Positions 1-9,085 of a stretch of DNA of 64,000 nt are shown here, piece by piece; the first letter of the stretch is position 1, and each line of letters opens with the position of its first letter. This DNA comes from Guadua angustifolia (lineage: Eukaryota; Streptophyta; Magnoliopsida; Poales; Poaceae). The stretch spans positions 13,454,001 to 13,518,000 of the forward strand of contig CM070511.1 in assembly GCA_036346375.1 (NCBI GenBank), read 5' to 3'. The position numbers were made by a program, and so were the translations under genes. The notes under the pieces are model-generated. The model was not told where the DNA came from. It was given only the letters and a program-made list of their open reading frames with translations, and did no database searches.

Positions 1-747
1 GTCCAAACCCAGGAAGAAGGAGAGATACTTTTTTAGACCAGCCGGAGTAATCTTAGTATCACCACTGGAACACATTATGAGCCTCTCACCGCAGGATCGG
101 CTCGCTCTGAATTGAGGAGTAGCATTTTCAGGGTAATCTTCTCGGGGAAAAGCTGAGTCTTCAAGTGGCTCGAAATGAGTTGTCAATGAAAAGATTGTAT
201 AACCATAGCTGAATGAACCATAACGGGCCTCCAATATTGCCGACAACAAACTCAGCAAAGCCAGAAAAAAGCCGGCTTCTAATAACGAACATCATCTGAT
301 AAACTGCGCCCAAGAACATCTTTCCGAGAGCTAGCCGACGACCCTCTACAAGCTGTTCTGCTACCAACTGGTACACCTGGGTCGGCCCAAGGGATGCACC
401 ACAGAAGAGAAAACGCTCGAGCCAGAGGTTGAGGAAGGCTGCGTGCTCCTCGTCCGATACAAGCCCGTTTACTTTGTTGTTGTGCTGTATGTACTTTGAC
501 CAAACTTCACCCTTTGTCTGGATCAGCTTGAATTGAGGTCTTCCACTGTAGGCCGATAAATTTGGTCTCCATCGAGTCTTAAGCGAAGATAATTCGCCCC
601 GTCCGAAGGGTTGGACCGACAGGGCGTGACGAAAAAGGAAAGCATTGAAAGTATCGGACCAAAAATAGCACGCCGTACCAAGGGCTCATTGGCTTCGGTC
701 AAGCTAGACTCAAAGGGAGACATTCGGCTATGCCCATCCGCTCCCAC
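1..747 (-). pseudogene. Antisense plant-mobile-domain (PMD) ORF of a Tat-type Gypsy element, broken, runs off left edge
   Basis: The - strand encodes a plant mobile domain (aminotransferase-like) protein. Visible hallmarks are EEHAAFLNLWLERFLFCG (about 425-480), LVEGRRLALGKMFLGAVYQM (about 300-360) and GGPLWFIQLWLYN (about 190-230). The frame shifts by one base in a T-run near 656-662 and again near 160-180, after which the reading continues to base 1 in another frame. The domain is known both from host genes of the MAIN/MAIL type and as an extra antisense ORF next to the 3' LTR of Tat/Retand Gypsy elements. The + strand polypurine tract and LTR just downstream (1294-1857) favour the second origin. 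No function should be assumed for this copy. Confidence 0.7.
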
Positions 748-1293
748 TCTGCTCTTTTTTGGGCCGATACTCTAATGTACCAGCTCCTCCATCCCTTGAG
801 CGCCGTTGGCGAGGCCCTAAAACTTTTGCCCCTCCTTCACGTTGTAACCTTGGGCGATAAGGAGTCTCGGGATTTCTCGTTAATCCGATGTCGGCATCGA
901 AGTTCCTATCGGTCCTAAATATCTGGTCATCACTTTGGGATCGGGATGAGTACCTTTGAAGGATCCATTCAGCCGATGAGGAGCCGAGAGGTTGATCACC
1001 GTGGCAAAGAAGTCAATGGAAGCCGATTGCGAGGGTGCGAGAGCAGAGCGTGAAAATGACCGTGGGGTCCCAGCGTATATATATAGCGGTGAAAAGCAAA
1101 AGTGGCGGGAAGTGAATTCGAGGCGCCGCGTGCCATTAAAACGCACTGAGATTTTTTACGGCGCAATTAAAACAAGCGGTTACTAGAACAGTTCCTCAGC
1201 CAAAGACGAAGCCGATGAAGAATGAAGCCAATGAAGAATAAAGTCAATGGAGGAGCAGCCGATGGATTTTTGAAAGATAACAAGTTATCTTCC

Positions 1294-1305
1294 AAAAATG
1301 GGGGG
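1294..1305 (+). other. Polypurine tract of Tat-type Gypsy element
   Basis: The run AAAAATGGGGGG lies directly before the putative LTR start TGTTTGCACC, as expected for the plus-strand primer of an LTR retrotransposon. It fixes the + orientation of the element opposite to the PMD ORF. Confidence 0.5.
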
Positions 1306-1309
1306 CATA

Positions 1310-1857
1310 TGTTTGCACCAATTTTTGGCAACTACGAGAAGAATCGGCAGAAAAGATAAGTTTGGATACAACACGGAGCGCTTCAAAAGGATTTGGATAA
1401 TGTACGGACAATATTTGAAAACAGAGTCCAAATAGGAAACTACGAAGCCGATTCGGATTGCATCGTCGTGTTGGATCAGGATTCTGATCGGCTAAGCGGG
1501 TATATAAAGCGCTTGGAAATGCTTGAAGGCGGGACACAACAATCAACACATCTACCGGTTTTACTTTCCGTAGTTCTTAGTCTTTTAGCATTGTAATCTT
1601 TCCTCTGTAAGTCGACATCGATCAAATAAAGTTGCGCGCCGATTGTTTGATCGTCATTGGCTCTTTTCAGTTTGATTTGTTACGTCTTGTTGCGCATCGC
1701 CTTTTCAGAATCAATCTACCTTTTACACTCGGATTAGTCTTAATCGACTAGTCTAGTTACCTTTCTAATCGGCTTCCTGGCTGATTCTTGATTCTTAGCC
1801 GATTCTCTTCAAAGATCGGCTTGATCGAATTTCACATTACCTCCCTTATCGATTGCA
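1310..1857 (+). mobile_element. LTR of Tat-type Gypsy element
   Basis: A stretch of about 548 bp starting TGTTTGCACC and ending ...GATTGCA follows a polypurine tract. It contains a polyadenylation-like AATAAAG at about 1625-1631 and the GCCGAT word many times, as does the region before it. After it comes GGGTCAAATCGATTGGCACG, which looks like a primer-binding region. This LTR is therefore followed by internal sequence (1858-1950), as if a second element unit began here. Ends are inferred because no second LTR copy lies in the window. Confidence 0.5.
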
Positions 1858-1950
1858 GGGTCAAATCGATTGGCACGCTTGCGCAACAGAACCCGGCGTT
1901 CGTCTAGTGTGTTGTGGGCCAGGAACCATCTTCACGTTTTTGGTGCTAAC
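1858..1950 (+). mobile_element. Short 5' internal remnant after the Tat-type LTR
   Basis: About 90 bp of leader-like sequence beginning with a possible primer-binding site (TGGCACGC at about 1870) follows the LTR. It ends where the Copia gag fragment on the other strand begins at about 1951, so it is truncated by that element or by a rearrangement. Confidence 0.35.
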
Positions 1951-2428
1951 ACGATCTCAAGAAGATTGGCGGAGATGGTGCCAAAAATCCAGGAGATCAC
2001 GACACAGTCCATGCGGTGCCACGGCGCGACGTCGGGGCGAACATCATTGGAGAGGACGTGGTCGGTGAGGGCGTCTTCCCGAGGGTGATGAGGTGGAGAC
2101 CGCGCCATTTGGGATACGAGGTGGAGCCGACCTCAAGAGTCATGGGCACAAGAGCCCGGATGTTCGTGAGGGCGACCGCCTGTGCGTGGAGGTTGACGAT
2201 GAGGAGGGCATCGGCCTCAGCTTCGAGACGACGACGCTCGGCGTCCTCGCGCTCGGCGTCCTCGCGCTCGGCGTCCAGGCGGCAACGCTCGTCGGCAGCC
2301 TCGGCAGCGGCGCACCATTGAGCCTCGTCAGCGATACGCTGATCCTCCAGGGCGCGTTGAGCAGCAGCCGCGCGAAGGTCTTCAACCTCCTGGCGCAGCC
2401 GGTCAAGTTCGGATTGAACGCCAGCCAT
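1951..2428 (-). pseudogene. Copia gag N-terminal fragment
   Basis: The likely start is the ATG at 2428 (MAGVQSELDRL), which follows the LTR and primer-binding site on the - strand. The protein begins with a charged, Ala-rich coiled coil containing DAERED repeats. It then enters a Copia gag (UBN2-like) motif: VNLHAQAVALTNIRALVPMT, then the YPKWRGLHLITLGK region, then (after a frameshift) MDCVVISWIFGTISANL. Similarity stops at about 1951. Only roughly the first 160 codons of gag remain, so this is a fragment left by truncation. Confidence 0.75.
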
Positions 2429-2479
2429 GAAGGCAGCGGCGGCGGATGATGCGGAAGCTATTAGGTCAGGAGGTAACCT

Positions 2480-2491
2480 TATCTGATACCA
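2480..2491 (-). other. Primer-binding site for initiator tRNA-Met
   Basis: The - strand reads TGGTATCAGATA immediately after the LTR end, matching the Copia consensus TGGTATCAGAGC except at the 3' side. Confidence 0.8.
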
Positions 2492-2715
2492 TGAAAGCGG
2501 AAACAATTTCATGCAATAGTATTTGCATTGGCCAAACCGGCACATATATAGGAGAGGTTACAACCAAGGAAGAGATAATAACAGATTGTATCTAATCCTA
2601 GTCATGCCAAAAATAGAGATGCCGTGTATGGCACTATAGCCCATCCGGCAATACGCATGGCGTGAGCCCAGGTAAGGACCGAACATGCAGGAGGGTCATG
2701 CATGTATGTCTAACA
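2492..2715 (-). mobile_element. 5' LTR of the small Copia element
   Basis: On the - strand this 224-bp segment starts TGTTAGACATACATGC and ends GCTTTCA, abutting the primer-binding site and gag. It carries TATATA-type sequence at 2544-2550. The 3' LTR is absent, so the element is truncated on its 3' side at about 1951. Confidence 0.75.
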
Positions 2716-3146
2716 ATCAGTCCTCTGCCTTCCCGTCTCCTACATCCATACAGCCTTAGAGGGCCAGCCAGCAGGCCGAAAGCACATGGGCCAGCCCAAA
2801 AACCTTTCTCCAAAAACAAACTTTCAGCCAATATCACAACAAGTAAAACTTAACATATTAAAGTGAATATCATTACAATAAATTGGTTAGATTCCAACGA
2901 GAGGTTTGTAATTTGTAGTGTGAAAATAAGTAGTGATCAGACTTCAAAACTAATGACGGCTAACAACCTAAAAATTAGAAATTTTCCCATTAATAAATCA
3001 AACTAATGATGGATACAATAACCCTAAAAATCTTAGAAATTCTCTTATTAATCGAGAGAAAAACGATGATTATGTACAAATGATTTTGGTTGGCCAAAAT
3101 AATAATGATGCAGATTAATCAAATATAAATACTACATATGTTACAG
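2716..3146. other. No gene seen
   Basis: AT-rich sequence without a credible ORF or repeat structure. It is the flank of the small Copia LTR. Confidence 0.5.
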
Positions 3147-3346
3147 TTATATAACACATACAACAATGTTTTCAATCATAGGTATTAAAGTGATAAAATT
3201 ATAAAACACATACTACTATATTTTCAATCATAGGTATTAAAATTATATAACACATACAACTATATTTTCAATAATAGGTATTAAAATTGTACAATGAATA
3301 CAGTTACGTAACATTACAACTATATTTTCAATTATAAGTATTAAAG
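3147..3346 (+). repeat. Degenerate tandem repeat, about 45-58 bp unit, four units
   Basis: The phrase ATAACACATACAACTATATT followed by TTTCAATMATAGGTATTAAA recurs near 3150, 3200, 3245 and 3307, with spacing of about 45-58 bp and several mismatches. No coding potential is seen. Confidence 0.7.
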
Positions 3347-3435
3347 TGTTTTAATATCCAGCTGTGCAATTACATGACAAATTTGGTTAGTTCTTAGAAT
3401 GTGTGTCTACGAGCTATAACATCAAGTAAATGTAA

Positions 3436-3671
3436 GGCCCTGTTTAGCAGAGCTCTAGATCCTAGTTCTACCTCATATCTGGAGCTTGTAGGCTAAAATA
3501 ATATGAATTAAATTTATATTTTTAGTCTAAAATGTAAATAAGATGACCCACCTAAACAATCTTAATTAATTTACCCACTAACTCCATAAATTTCTAAAGC
3601 TAAGAATACTCTGCTTCATGCTTCACCAACTCTACGTATTTTGATGGAGCTAAAGTTGTGCCAAATACCCC
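3436..3671. mobile_element. Tourist-like MITE, copy 1
   Basis: This 236-bp element starts GGCCCTGTTTAGCAGAGCTC and ends GTGCCAAATACCCC, giving imperfect terminal inverted repeats. A TAA precedes it (3433-3435), with a weak AAA partner after it. It shares its whole length with the better-preserved copy at 5710-5940. It sits about 300 bp upstream of the TATA box of the small gene. Confidence 0.8.
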
Positions 3672-3975
3672 AAAGTCTCTTGCAGCAGGCAGGTTTGGCT
3701 TTCAGAACATTGACATGGTTCTGGTGCATTGTTTACCTGCTCGATCTTACTGTTGGGAAAATGATCCATCTGGCACCACCGACAATACTGGAAACAGCAG
3801 AAAGTGAGACAGTTGTCTATGCAACATGTTGCAGTATTGGCAATGCAGGGCTGACAGCTCATTATCAGGAAAAACTAGACATTCTTTGCATCCTTCTGAA
3901 AGGAAATTAAAGCATGGCACTTTAGTTTGTATAACTCAGGAAGCAAAGGTGATTTTCTCCTTTTCGCAGTTAGTG

Positions 3976-3982
3976 TATATAA
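3976..3982 (+). promoter_or_regulatory. TATA box of the small gene
   Basis: TATATAA lies about 30 bp before the CA-rich sequence from which a leader exon would start (about 4010) and about 125 bp before the GT of a leader intron. Confidence 0.5.
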
Positions 3983-4009
3983 GGGAAGCCCACAACCACA
4001 AGACCACAA

Positions 4010-4100
4010 GCCAAGGAGGAAGGGAAGGCTGTAACCCATACTTGCCTATTCCTACGGCAAAAGGCCAACCAAGCAAGCAGTTCATCTCCTGAAAGAAGAG
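4010..4100 (+). other. Probable 5' UTR exon of the small gene
   Basis: A purine-rich leader lies between the TATA box and a good donor site, AAGAAGAG|GTATCTCC, at 4100/4101. It contains no in-frame start that joins the downstream coding exon. The transcription start is inferred from TATA spacing only. Confidence 0.4.
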
Positions 4101-4541
4101 GTATCTCCAAATCTACAGATATCCCAAAGTTTATTTTAATTGTTCCCCTCTTTTAATTTCTCAAGTTTATATTCTACTAATAATAGTCCATTAAGGGTTT
4201 TATGTCTCACATATAAGACAATACATTCTTTTCCTCTGAGAATCTACAAGATGTTACTTGTTACTGTGCTATTGATCTAAACAGTAGTCTAGACTGTAGA
4301 CAGTGGTGTCAGAAATGCGATTTGTGTTGACTCCAAGATATTCTTACATTTTCTCTTGTCCTTTGCACTTATTTGTCTGAAGTAATATGTAACTACAGTC
4401 TGCTCCCAGAAAATACGTTCTGTTTGCACCAAAAATCTGGTTACCTTTGTCCATTTATTGCAATAATTTTGCAACTCTCCTGAACCTTGTTCTTTGTCCT
4501 GATTGAAAGCTAATCTAACTGATTTATGCTTCTGAAAACAG
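4101..4541 (+). other. Probable leader intron of the small gene
   Basis: A GT donor at 4101 and a CAG acceptor at 4541 (CTGAAAACAG|GATC) bound T-rich sequence with no ORF. A second acceptor, TGATTGCAG at 4563, would end the intron 8 bases before the start codon. Both leave the coding exon unchanged. Confidence 0.45.
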
Positions 4542-4570
4542 GATCTTCTGGTTCTGATTGCAGCACTTCC

Positions 4571-4831
4571 ATGGGTTCCAAGAACGACGCGCCATCCTGG
4601 GCAGACCAGTGGGGCTCTGGTGGCGATGGAAGCTTCAAAAACGGCGGAGGAGGTGGCGGAACCGCGAACAGCGACAAGAAGACGGTTGCCAGCAACGTTA
4701 AGGCTGCAGCGTCGGAGACCTTCGTGAAGGCAAAAGCGGCCACGCTGGTCGGAGCTCAGAAGGTGAAGTCCGGCACAAGCAGCGGCATCAAGTGGGTAAA
4801 GGCGCAGTACCAGAAGAGGGCTTCTAAGTGA
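4571..4831 (+). CDS. Small conserved-looking plant protein, 86 aa, unknown function
   Basis: A single coding exon starts at the ATG at 4571 in good context (TTCCATGGG) and ends at TGA 4829-4831. The protein begins MGSKNDAPSWADQWGSG. A Gly/Asn-rich linker with a run of six Gly follows, and then a lysine- and alanine-rich C-terminal half containing SNVKAAASETFVKAKA and QKVKSGTSSGIKWVKAQYQK. I recall similar small plant proteins with a C-terminal GIKWVK-type motif, but I know no assigned role. The upstream in-frame ATG at 4526 falls in the probable intron and is not the start. There is no signal peptide or membrane segment. Codon use (GC-rich third positions) differs from the AT-rich flanks, as expected for a real grass gene. 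Confidence 0.7.
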   Translation: MGSKNDAPSWADQWGSGGDGSFKNGGGGGGTANSDKKTVASNVKAAASETFVKAKAATLVGAQKVKSGTSSGIKWVKAQYQKRASK

Positions 4832-4971
4832 GTTGATACAATGCCTTGGTACTCTTGTGCTGGAGGAGTTGATCAGAGAAGAAGATTCTATCTTTGGTGT
4901 AATTCTTGTAAGCTGAGACTTTTGGTGATCATACCACTAGAAATGTGCTTCTGATGTGGAAGAATTTTTTG
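4832..4971 (+). other. 3' UTR of the small gene
   Basis: Sequence after the stop is T-rich and typical of a grass 3' UTR. It is cut off by the start of a MITE at 4972. No exact polyadenylation site can be fixed. Confidence 0.35.
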
Positions 4972-5353
4972 GAGTAAATTTCACAAAATCACAAGTTTCT
5001 TATACAAACTATCAGAAAATTATAGATTTTAACTACTATTTCACAAAACTACATATTTTAAAAGAACATATATCACAAAACTATAAGTTTTAGAATTGAT
5101 CATTCATTGTAACGGGTCTGATAGTATGAACCCACATAGCAGCCTCACGCGCCCCTATTTTTCATTTCACTCATGCGTGAAGCTGCCATGTGTGCCTGCA
5201 CTGGCAGACTCATTACAAGAAATGGACAATTCTAAAGCATGTAGTTTTGTAACACTTGTTCTTCTAAAATTTATAGTTTTGTAAAACAGAAGCTAAAAAC
5301 TGTAATTTTATCGTAGTTTATACCAGAAACTTGTAGATCTGTAAAATTTACTC
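4972..5353. mobile_element. Long-TIR MITE at the 3' end of the small gene
   Basis: The left end reads GAGTAAATTTCACAAAATCA and the right end, reversed, reads GAGTAAATTTTACAGATCTA. The inverted repeat continues for about 40 bp (CAAGTTTCTTATACAAACT against CAAGTTTCTGGTATAAACT). The 382-bp body has no ORF. I could not find a clean TSD, so the superfamily is not assigned. Confidence 0.7.
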
Positions 5354-5706
5354 AATTTTCTGTGTTTCTGCGTTGTGAACACTGTAGTACGTCTTTTGGA
5401 GTTATTCTGTGCATGACATACTTGGTACCAGTGTATCACTGATGATTGGTGATCCAATCTGAGGAATCAGATTATATAACCTCTGGCTTAAACATTGGGA
5501 AAAGATAAATGTTACGGTGTATTATATGGTAGTATGTAGTGATAGTGAAAATCAAATTTAACCATTAATTTGTTAAAAGTATTTTTACTACTCTACTATA
5601 AAAAAAATATAAATAAATTCTAGCTAATATAATTTATTGAATCAAAAAGAATGAATAGTTTACTTATTAAATTTAGTGTACAGGAGAGAGCTCCGGTCAG
5701 TGGCAC
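5354..5706. other. No gene seen
   Basis: AT-rich sequence between two MITEs, without coding or repeat structure that I can support. Confidence 0.5.
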
Positions 5707-5709
5707 TTA

Positions 5710-5940
5710 GGCCCTGTTTGGGAGAGCTCCAGATTCTAGCTCCAGCTTAGATCTGAAACTTATAGATTAAAATAAAGTGAATTAAGTTTATATTTTTAGT
5801 CTAAAATGTAAACAATATGATTTATCTAAACACTTTTAATATACCCACAACTCCAGCTCCATAAATTTCTAGAGCTAGAAATATCCTGCTCCACCAACTC
5901 CACAGATTTTGGTGGAGTTAGAGCTGTGCCAAACACCCCC
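5710..5940. mobile_element. Tourist-like MITE, copy 2 (TSD TTA)
   Basis: The 231-bp element starts GGCCCTGTTTGGGAGAGCTC and ends GTGCCAAACACCCCC. It is flanked by TTA at 5707-5709 and 5941-5943. It is the same family as 3436-3671 (shared ATTTTTAGTCTAAAATGTAA core). The TTA target and terminal sequence fit PIF/Harbinger-derived Tourist MITEs. Confidence 0.85.
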
Positions 5941-5943
5941 TTA

Positions 5944-6970
5944 GTTTCACTTTTCCACAGCATCGGGTTCCTTCCCAACTACTGCTACACACTTTTCAGC
6001 AAACGATCTCTGCTGATTTGTTATGTTTGTGTTGCACGTCGAGTGTATGTTTTATTAGTGGGGAAAAGGCGAGGGAGAACACGGAAATTTCTAGGCAAAT
6101 CTTTTTATATGCTAATTGGAGATTCTCTTAGAAGCCACTATGTTAATTAGAAAATATTAAAATTCTCATATTAATGTAAAAAATAAAAATTACTAGAAAA
6201 TCCCACATTATTCTAGAAAAGAGAAAATCTTGATCGTTCAATCTTCTTAATCATTTTTATCTACGGGTTAGATCGTTCAATATTCATAAGAGATATATAG
6301 TAAATCAGAGGAGTACCATACAGAAGGGAAGGATTAGATCTATTTATCTATTCATAAGAGATATATGGCAAATTAGAAGAGTACTGAGTACCATATAGAA
6401 CGAAAACTTTACTTTCCTTATCTAGTTACCATCTTCAAGCATCTAATAAAGTAGCGATGACTTGAAAATAAAAAAGAAGACGATGAGATATTATTACATG
6501 CATTACGGATTAGATCTATTTATAGAAATTGCTAGCCGTGCAGACGTATGGGTCGATGACTAGTATTGAATAATTCGGAAAGAAACTATATTAGATCCCA
6601 TATTGATATTTCTATAAAACAATCCTTTTAATCTTATTTTCAATGAACACTATATTGCAACACCACTTATCTTAGCACTATCAATCAACTGTGTAACGCA
6701 ACCATGGTGTTGCAAGGTCTAACACGTAGGGTTCCAAATCTCGGCGAAATTGCAAAAATTTTGACGGGGGACTCAGCGGAACAAAAAAAAGTTAAAAAAA
6801 ATTCAAATTGTTACAGTAATTTTAGAAAATGGCTTCGAATTTTTTATTTTTTGGACCGAAATTACCACAAAATTGACCGGCTTTGATGTTTTTAGGACAA
6901 GAATATACGTGAAAATTTATACATATACAAATTTTGTATAGCAGCTTACTAATTGACAACTTCTGTTGAT
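5944..6970. other. No gene seen
   Basis: AT-rich sequence. Short ORFs such as 6704-6886 have no recognisable motif and end in low-complexity runs. TE remnants are likely but not identifiable by eye. Confidence 0.45.
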
Positions 6971-6976
6971 TATAAT

Positions 6977-7030
6977 TGGTTAGGTTAGTTGGCTCTCACC
7001 CGAGAGACTCGGGTTTGAGTTCCAATCTCC
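6977..7030 (+). other. tRNA-like A/B-box pair (SINE-like or tRNA relic)
   Basis: TGGTTAGGTTAGTTGG resembles a pol III A box, and GGGTTTGAGTTCC at 7011-7023 resembles a B box. The spacing is too short for a functional tRNA and no cloverleaf can be drawn. The sequence faces a second tRNA-like block on the other strand (7115-7175). Confidence 0.4.
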
Positions 7031-7114
7031 GCAAAGGAATTTTTTTATACAGCAGGCTACTGTACATAAGAAGCAAGTGGACACACACGCCAAAAAAGAA
7101 AGTGAAAAAACTAC

Positions 7115-7175
7115 TGTTGAGATTGTGATTCGAACCCACACCATGTCTGGCATCTTAGACCAACTCGGTCATCTC
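7115..7175 (-). other. tRNA-Leu-like relic on the - strand
   Basis: On the - strand TGACCGAGTTGG (7160-7171) matches the A box of plant tRNA-Leu and GGGTTCGAATCAC (7125-7137) matches a B box. Only 22 nt separate them, against about 33 or more in a real tRNA. The anticodon arm is therefore lost, and this is a SINE head or tRNA pseudogene. Confidence 0.5.
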
Positions 7176-7185
7176 TTCATACCAT

Positions 7186-7788
7186 AGCAGTATGGTTACA
7201 ATTTTTTCTAGCAACAGGAGATTATTTCATATGGGTTGAAAATGGCCACGATTTCAATTAATTTCGTAGAAAATGTCAGTAATTTCAGTTTTGCCTCCCT
7301 AAAAAAATACCGGATTTCAATTTTTTTTTTTTTGAATTTCAGCTCAATTTTGATCGCTTCCGAGATATGATCAAAAGTGAAATTTGAAACCTTGTACCAC
7401 GTCAAGTGAACTTTGACAACTAAGGTTGCAAACCTCACGACTCCATAGGTTGAAAACAGCAAAGTGCAGCGGTAAGTTTCATGGTAGATCGCGGCATCTC
7501 TACTGATGGATTTTAATCAATCAAAAGATATTCTGCCCTCGACCGTTGGACGGGACCGGAGGACGCCTCTGGGCCTACGATGGACGGCTGGGACGCTGCA
7601 GGGGACCGAGCTAGTGAGGGCGACGGCGAGTATAGTGAGCCAGCGACCGAGAGAAGAGAAGAAAGGGGTACTACTTGTTAGGCTATGGTACGGCCTGACG
7701 AAAAAGACCGGGTTGACAGAGAGGTGCTGGTAGGGTGGGGGCGTTCCCGCTAGCCTCGTAAACAAAAAAAAAAAGAAGTAATGTATGT
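7186..7788. other. No gene seen; GC-rich patch at 7540-7760
   Basis: The AT-rich part (7200-7460) and a G-rich patch (7540-7760) have open frames on both strands but no motif. The ORFs in the G-rich patch mirror each other and are unlikely to be real. Confidence 0.4.
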
Positions 7789-7811
7789 TTAGTGAAAAAT
7801 TACAGTATTAT

Positions 7812-7930
7812 ATCGTAATTCCAAATTACGATAATCTCTCTGTTGTAATTCGAAATTAAATTGCTACATAGATTAGTCGCAATTCTAAATTGTGACAGAG
7901 ACTCTATCGTGAGTGTCTCTGTCACATATT
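7812..7930. repeat. Subterminal palindromic repeats of element E, left end
   Basis: Units such as GTAATTCCAAATTACGATAA, GTAATTCGAAATTA and TCGCAATTCTAAATTGTGAC are short palindromes of the form CGCAATTN-AAATTGCG, followed by CAGAGA. The same words occur in the right end at 32640-32790. Confidence 0.65.
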
Positions 7931-8437
7931 GGCTGCGCGACTGAGTAGGTACTCGAAAAATATTGACGGTTGCTAGAATTTTACAGTTCAAACTAGGGTT
8001 CAGTAAATTCAGAAAAATTCATATTTGCCGATGATAATTCATGTAGTATTTGATAAAATTATTTGTCAGTTAAATTTTTTGATAAAAAAATTGTTGTTTG
8101 TCATTCTCTTTCGGTGTATGATAAATCATAGTAAAATATTGAATAAAACCTAACATTGATATTAGAAAGTGCAGGACTAAGTTATAAACTGGGATAGAAC
8201 ATAGGTACATGTCTTAGGGAATTCATAAAACTATGATACAATATGGGTATATACATGCCTTAGAGAATTCATAAAGCTGGAATACAACATATTCCATAGA
8301 TACATGCCTCTAGTGAAGGATTAAATCACAAAACTATACATTCTATGGCCATAGTTGTCAGAATAGGGCATGGTCAAAACAACGATAGTTATTTATTGGT
8401 TCCTGACGGGGTACTACGTTTGGATGCCTGATAGAGC

Positions 8438-8890
8438 TTAATGTAATATTATCGTCAGGATTCGGAGGACTCCGAGGACACAAAGTTCTAGCCTAGGTGG
8501 CATGAAATTGTCATCATCATCATCATTTGTATGATTAAGAGCTAACCCTCCTTCAGTACTGGTTGAACGTCCTCTTGCATTGTTTCTTGAATGGCCTGTT
8601 ATAGTAGTACTTGAACGGCCCGTTGTGGTAGTATTTGAACGTTGAGATCTAGGTGACATGAAATCATCATCATCATTTGCGTAGTTAGGAGTAAGGCCCC
8701 CTTCTATAGTGATTGAATGTTCTCTTGAACTTGCTGCTGCAACAGCACTAGGTGGATCTCTACCCCTCCAGTTAGATCCTCTTCTGTGTCTTTTGCACAA
8801 ATCAGGCATCACACCACCGTCGAAGAGCATATACATCATAACCAATTTTGGGATATTTTTGTTCAGCAACTCTTTATCCTCTAGGAATGA
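8438..8890 (-). CDS. Unidentified ORF in element E (last exon)
   Basis: On the - strand the frame opens after a possible acceptor at 8890/8891 and reads SFLEDKELLNKNIPKLVMMY, then LFDGGVMPDLCKRHRRG. Low-complexity sequence follows, with two copies of a TEGGL..N...NDDDD..FMxPR unit and Thr/Ser/Arg-rich repeats. A possible upstream exon (about 9080-8978) encodes LMLPDQYTEYIK before a GT at 8977. I do not recognise the family. The acidic repeats and position inside a TIR element suggest a transposon-encoded protein, but I assign no function. Confidence 0.35.
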   Translation of the reverse strand, partial: SFLEDKELLNKNIPKLVMMYMLFDGGVMPDLCKRHRRGSNWRGRDPPSAVAAASSREHSITIEGGLTPNYANDDDDFMSPRSQRSNTTTTGRSSTTITGHSRNNARGRSTSTEGGLALNHTNDDDDDNFMPPRLELCVLGVLRILTIILH

Positions 8891-8977
8891 CTAATACACA
8901 AGACGAGTATACGAATTAGTGAACTTATAGATAATGCTAAAACGATTAGTAGGGTAAACAAATAGGAAATAATTAAC

Positions 8978-9085
8978 CTTAATATATTCTGTATACTGAT
9001 CGGGTAGCATCAGTACCGTACAAAGTCTTATAGAGAAACATGTAGCAGAAGGGTGGTCAGATAGTTCGCATACACTGAAATACCT
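8978..9085 (-). CDS. Possible upstream exon of the element E ORF
   Basis: The - strand frame RRYFSVCELSDHPSATCFS continues to DQYTEYIK. It ends at a donor AAG|GTTAATT (8978/8977) that would join in frame to the acceptor at 8890. The frame is closed by a stop just upstream, so this is partial at best. Confidence 0.25.

Noticed and set aside
2016..2449. + strand ORFs of 101 and 118 codons with Ala/Ser repeats
   Set aside because: They are shadows of the GC-rich Copia gag coiled coil on the - strand.
7115..7175. Functional tRNA-Leu gene on the - strand
   Set aside because: Only 22 nt lie between A and B boxes; the anticodon arm and acceptor stem cannot form.
7506..7765. Possible small gene in the GC-rich patch
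   Set aside because: Open frames on both strands with no motif, start context or splice signals.
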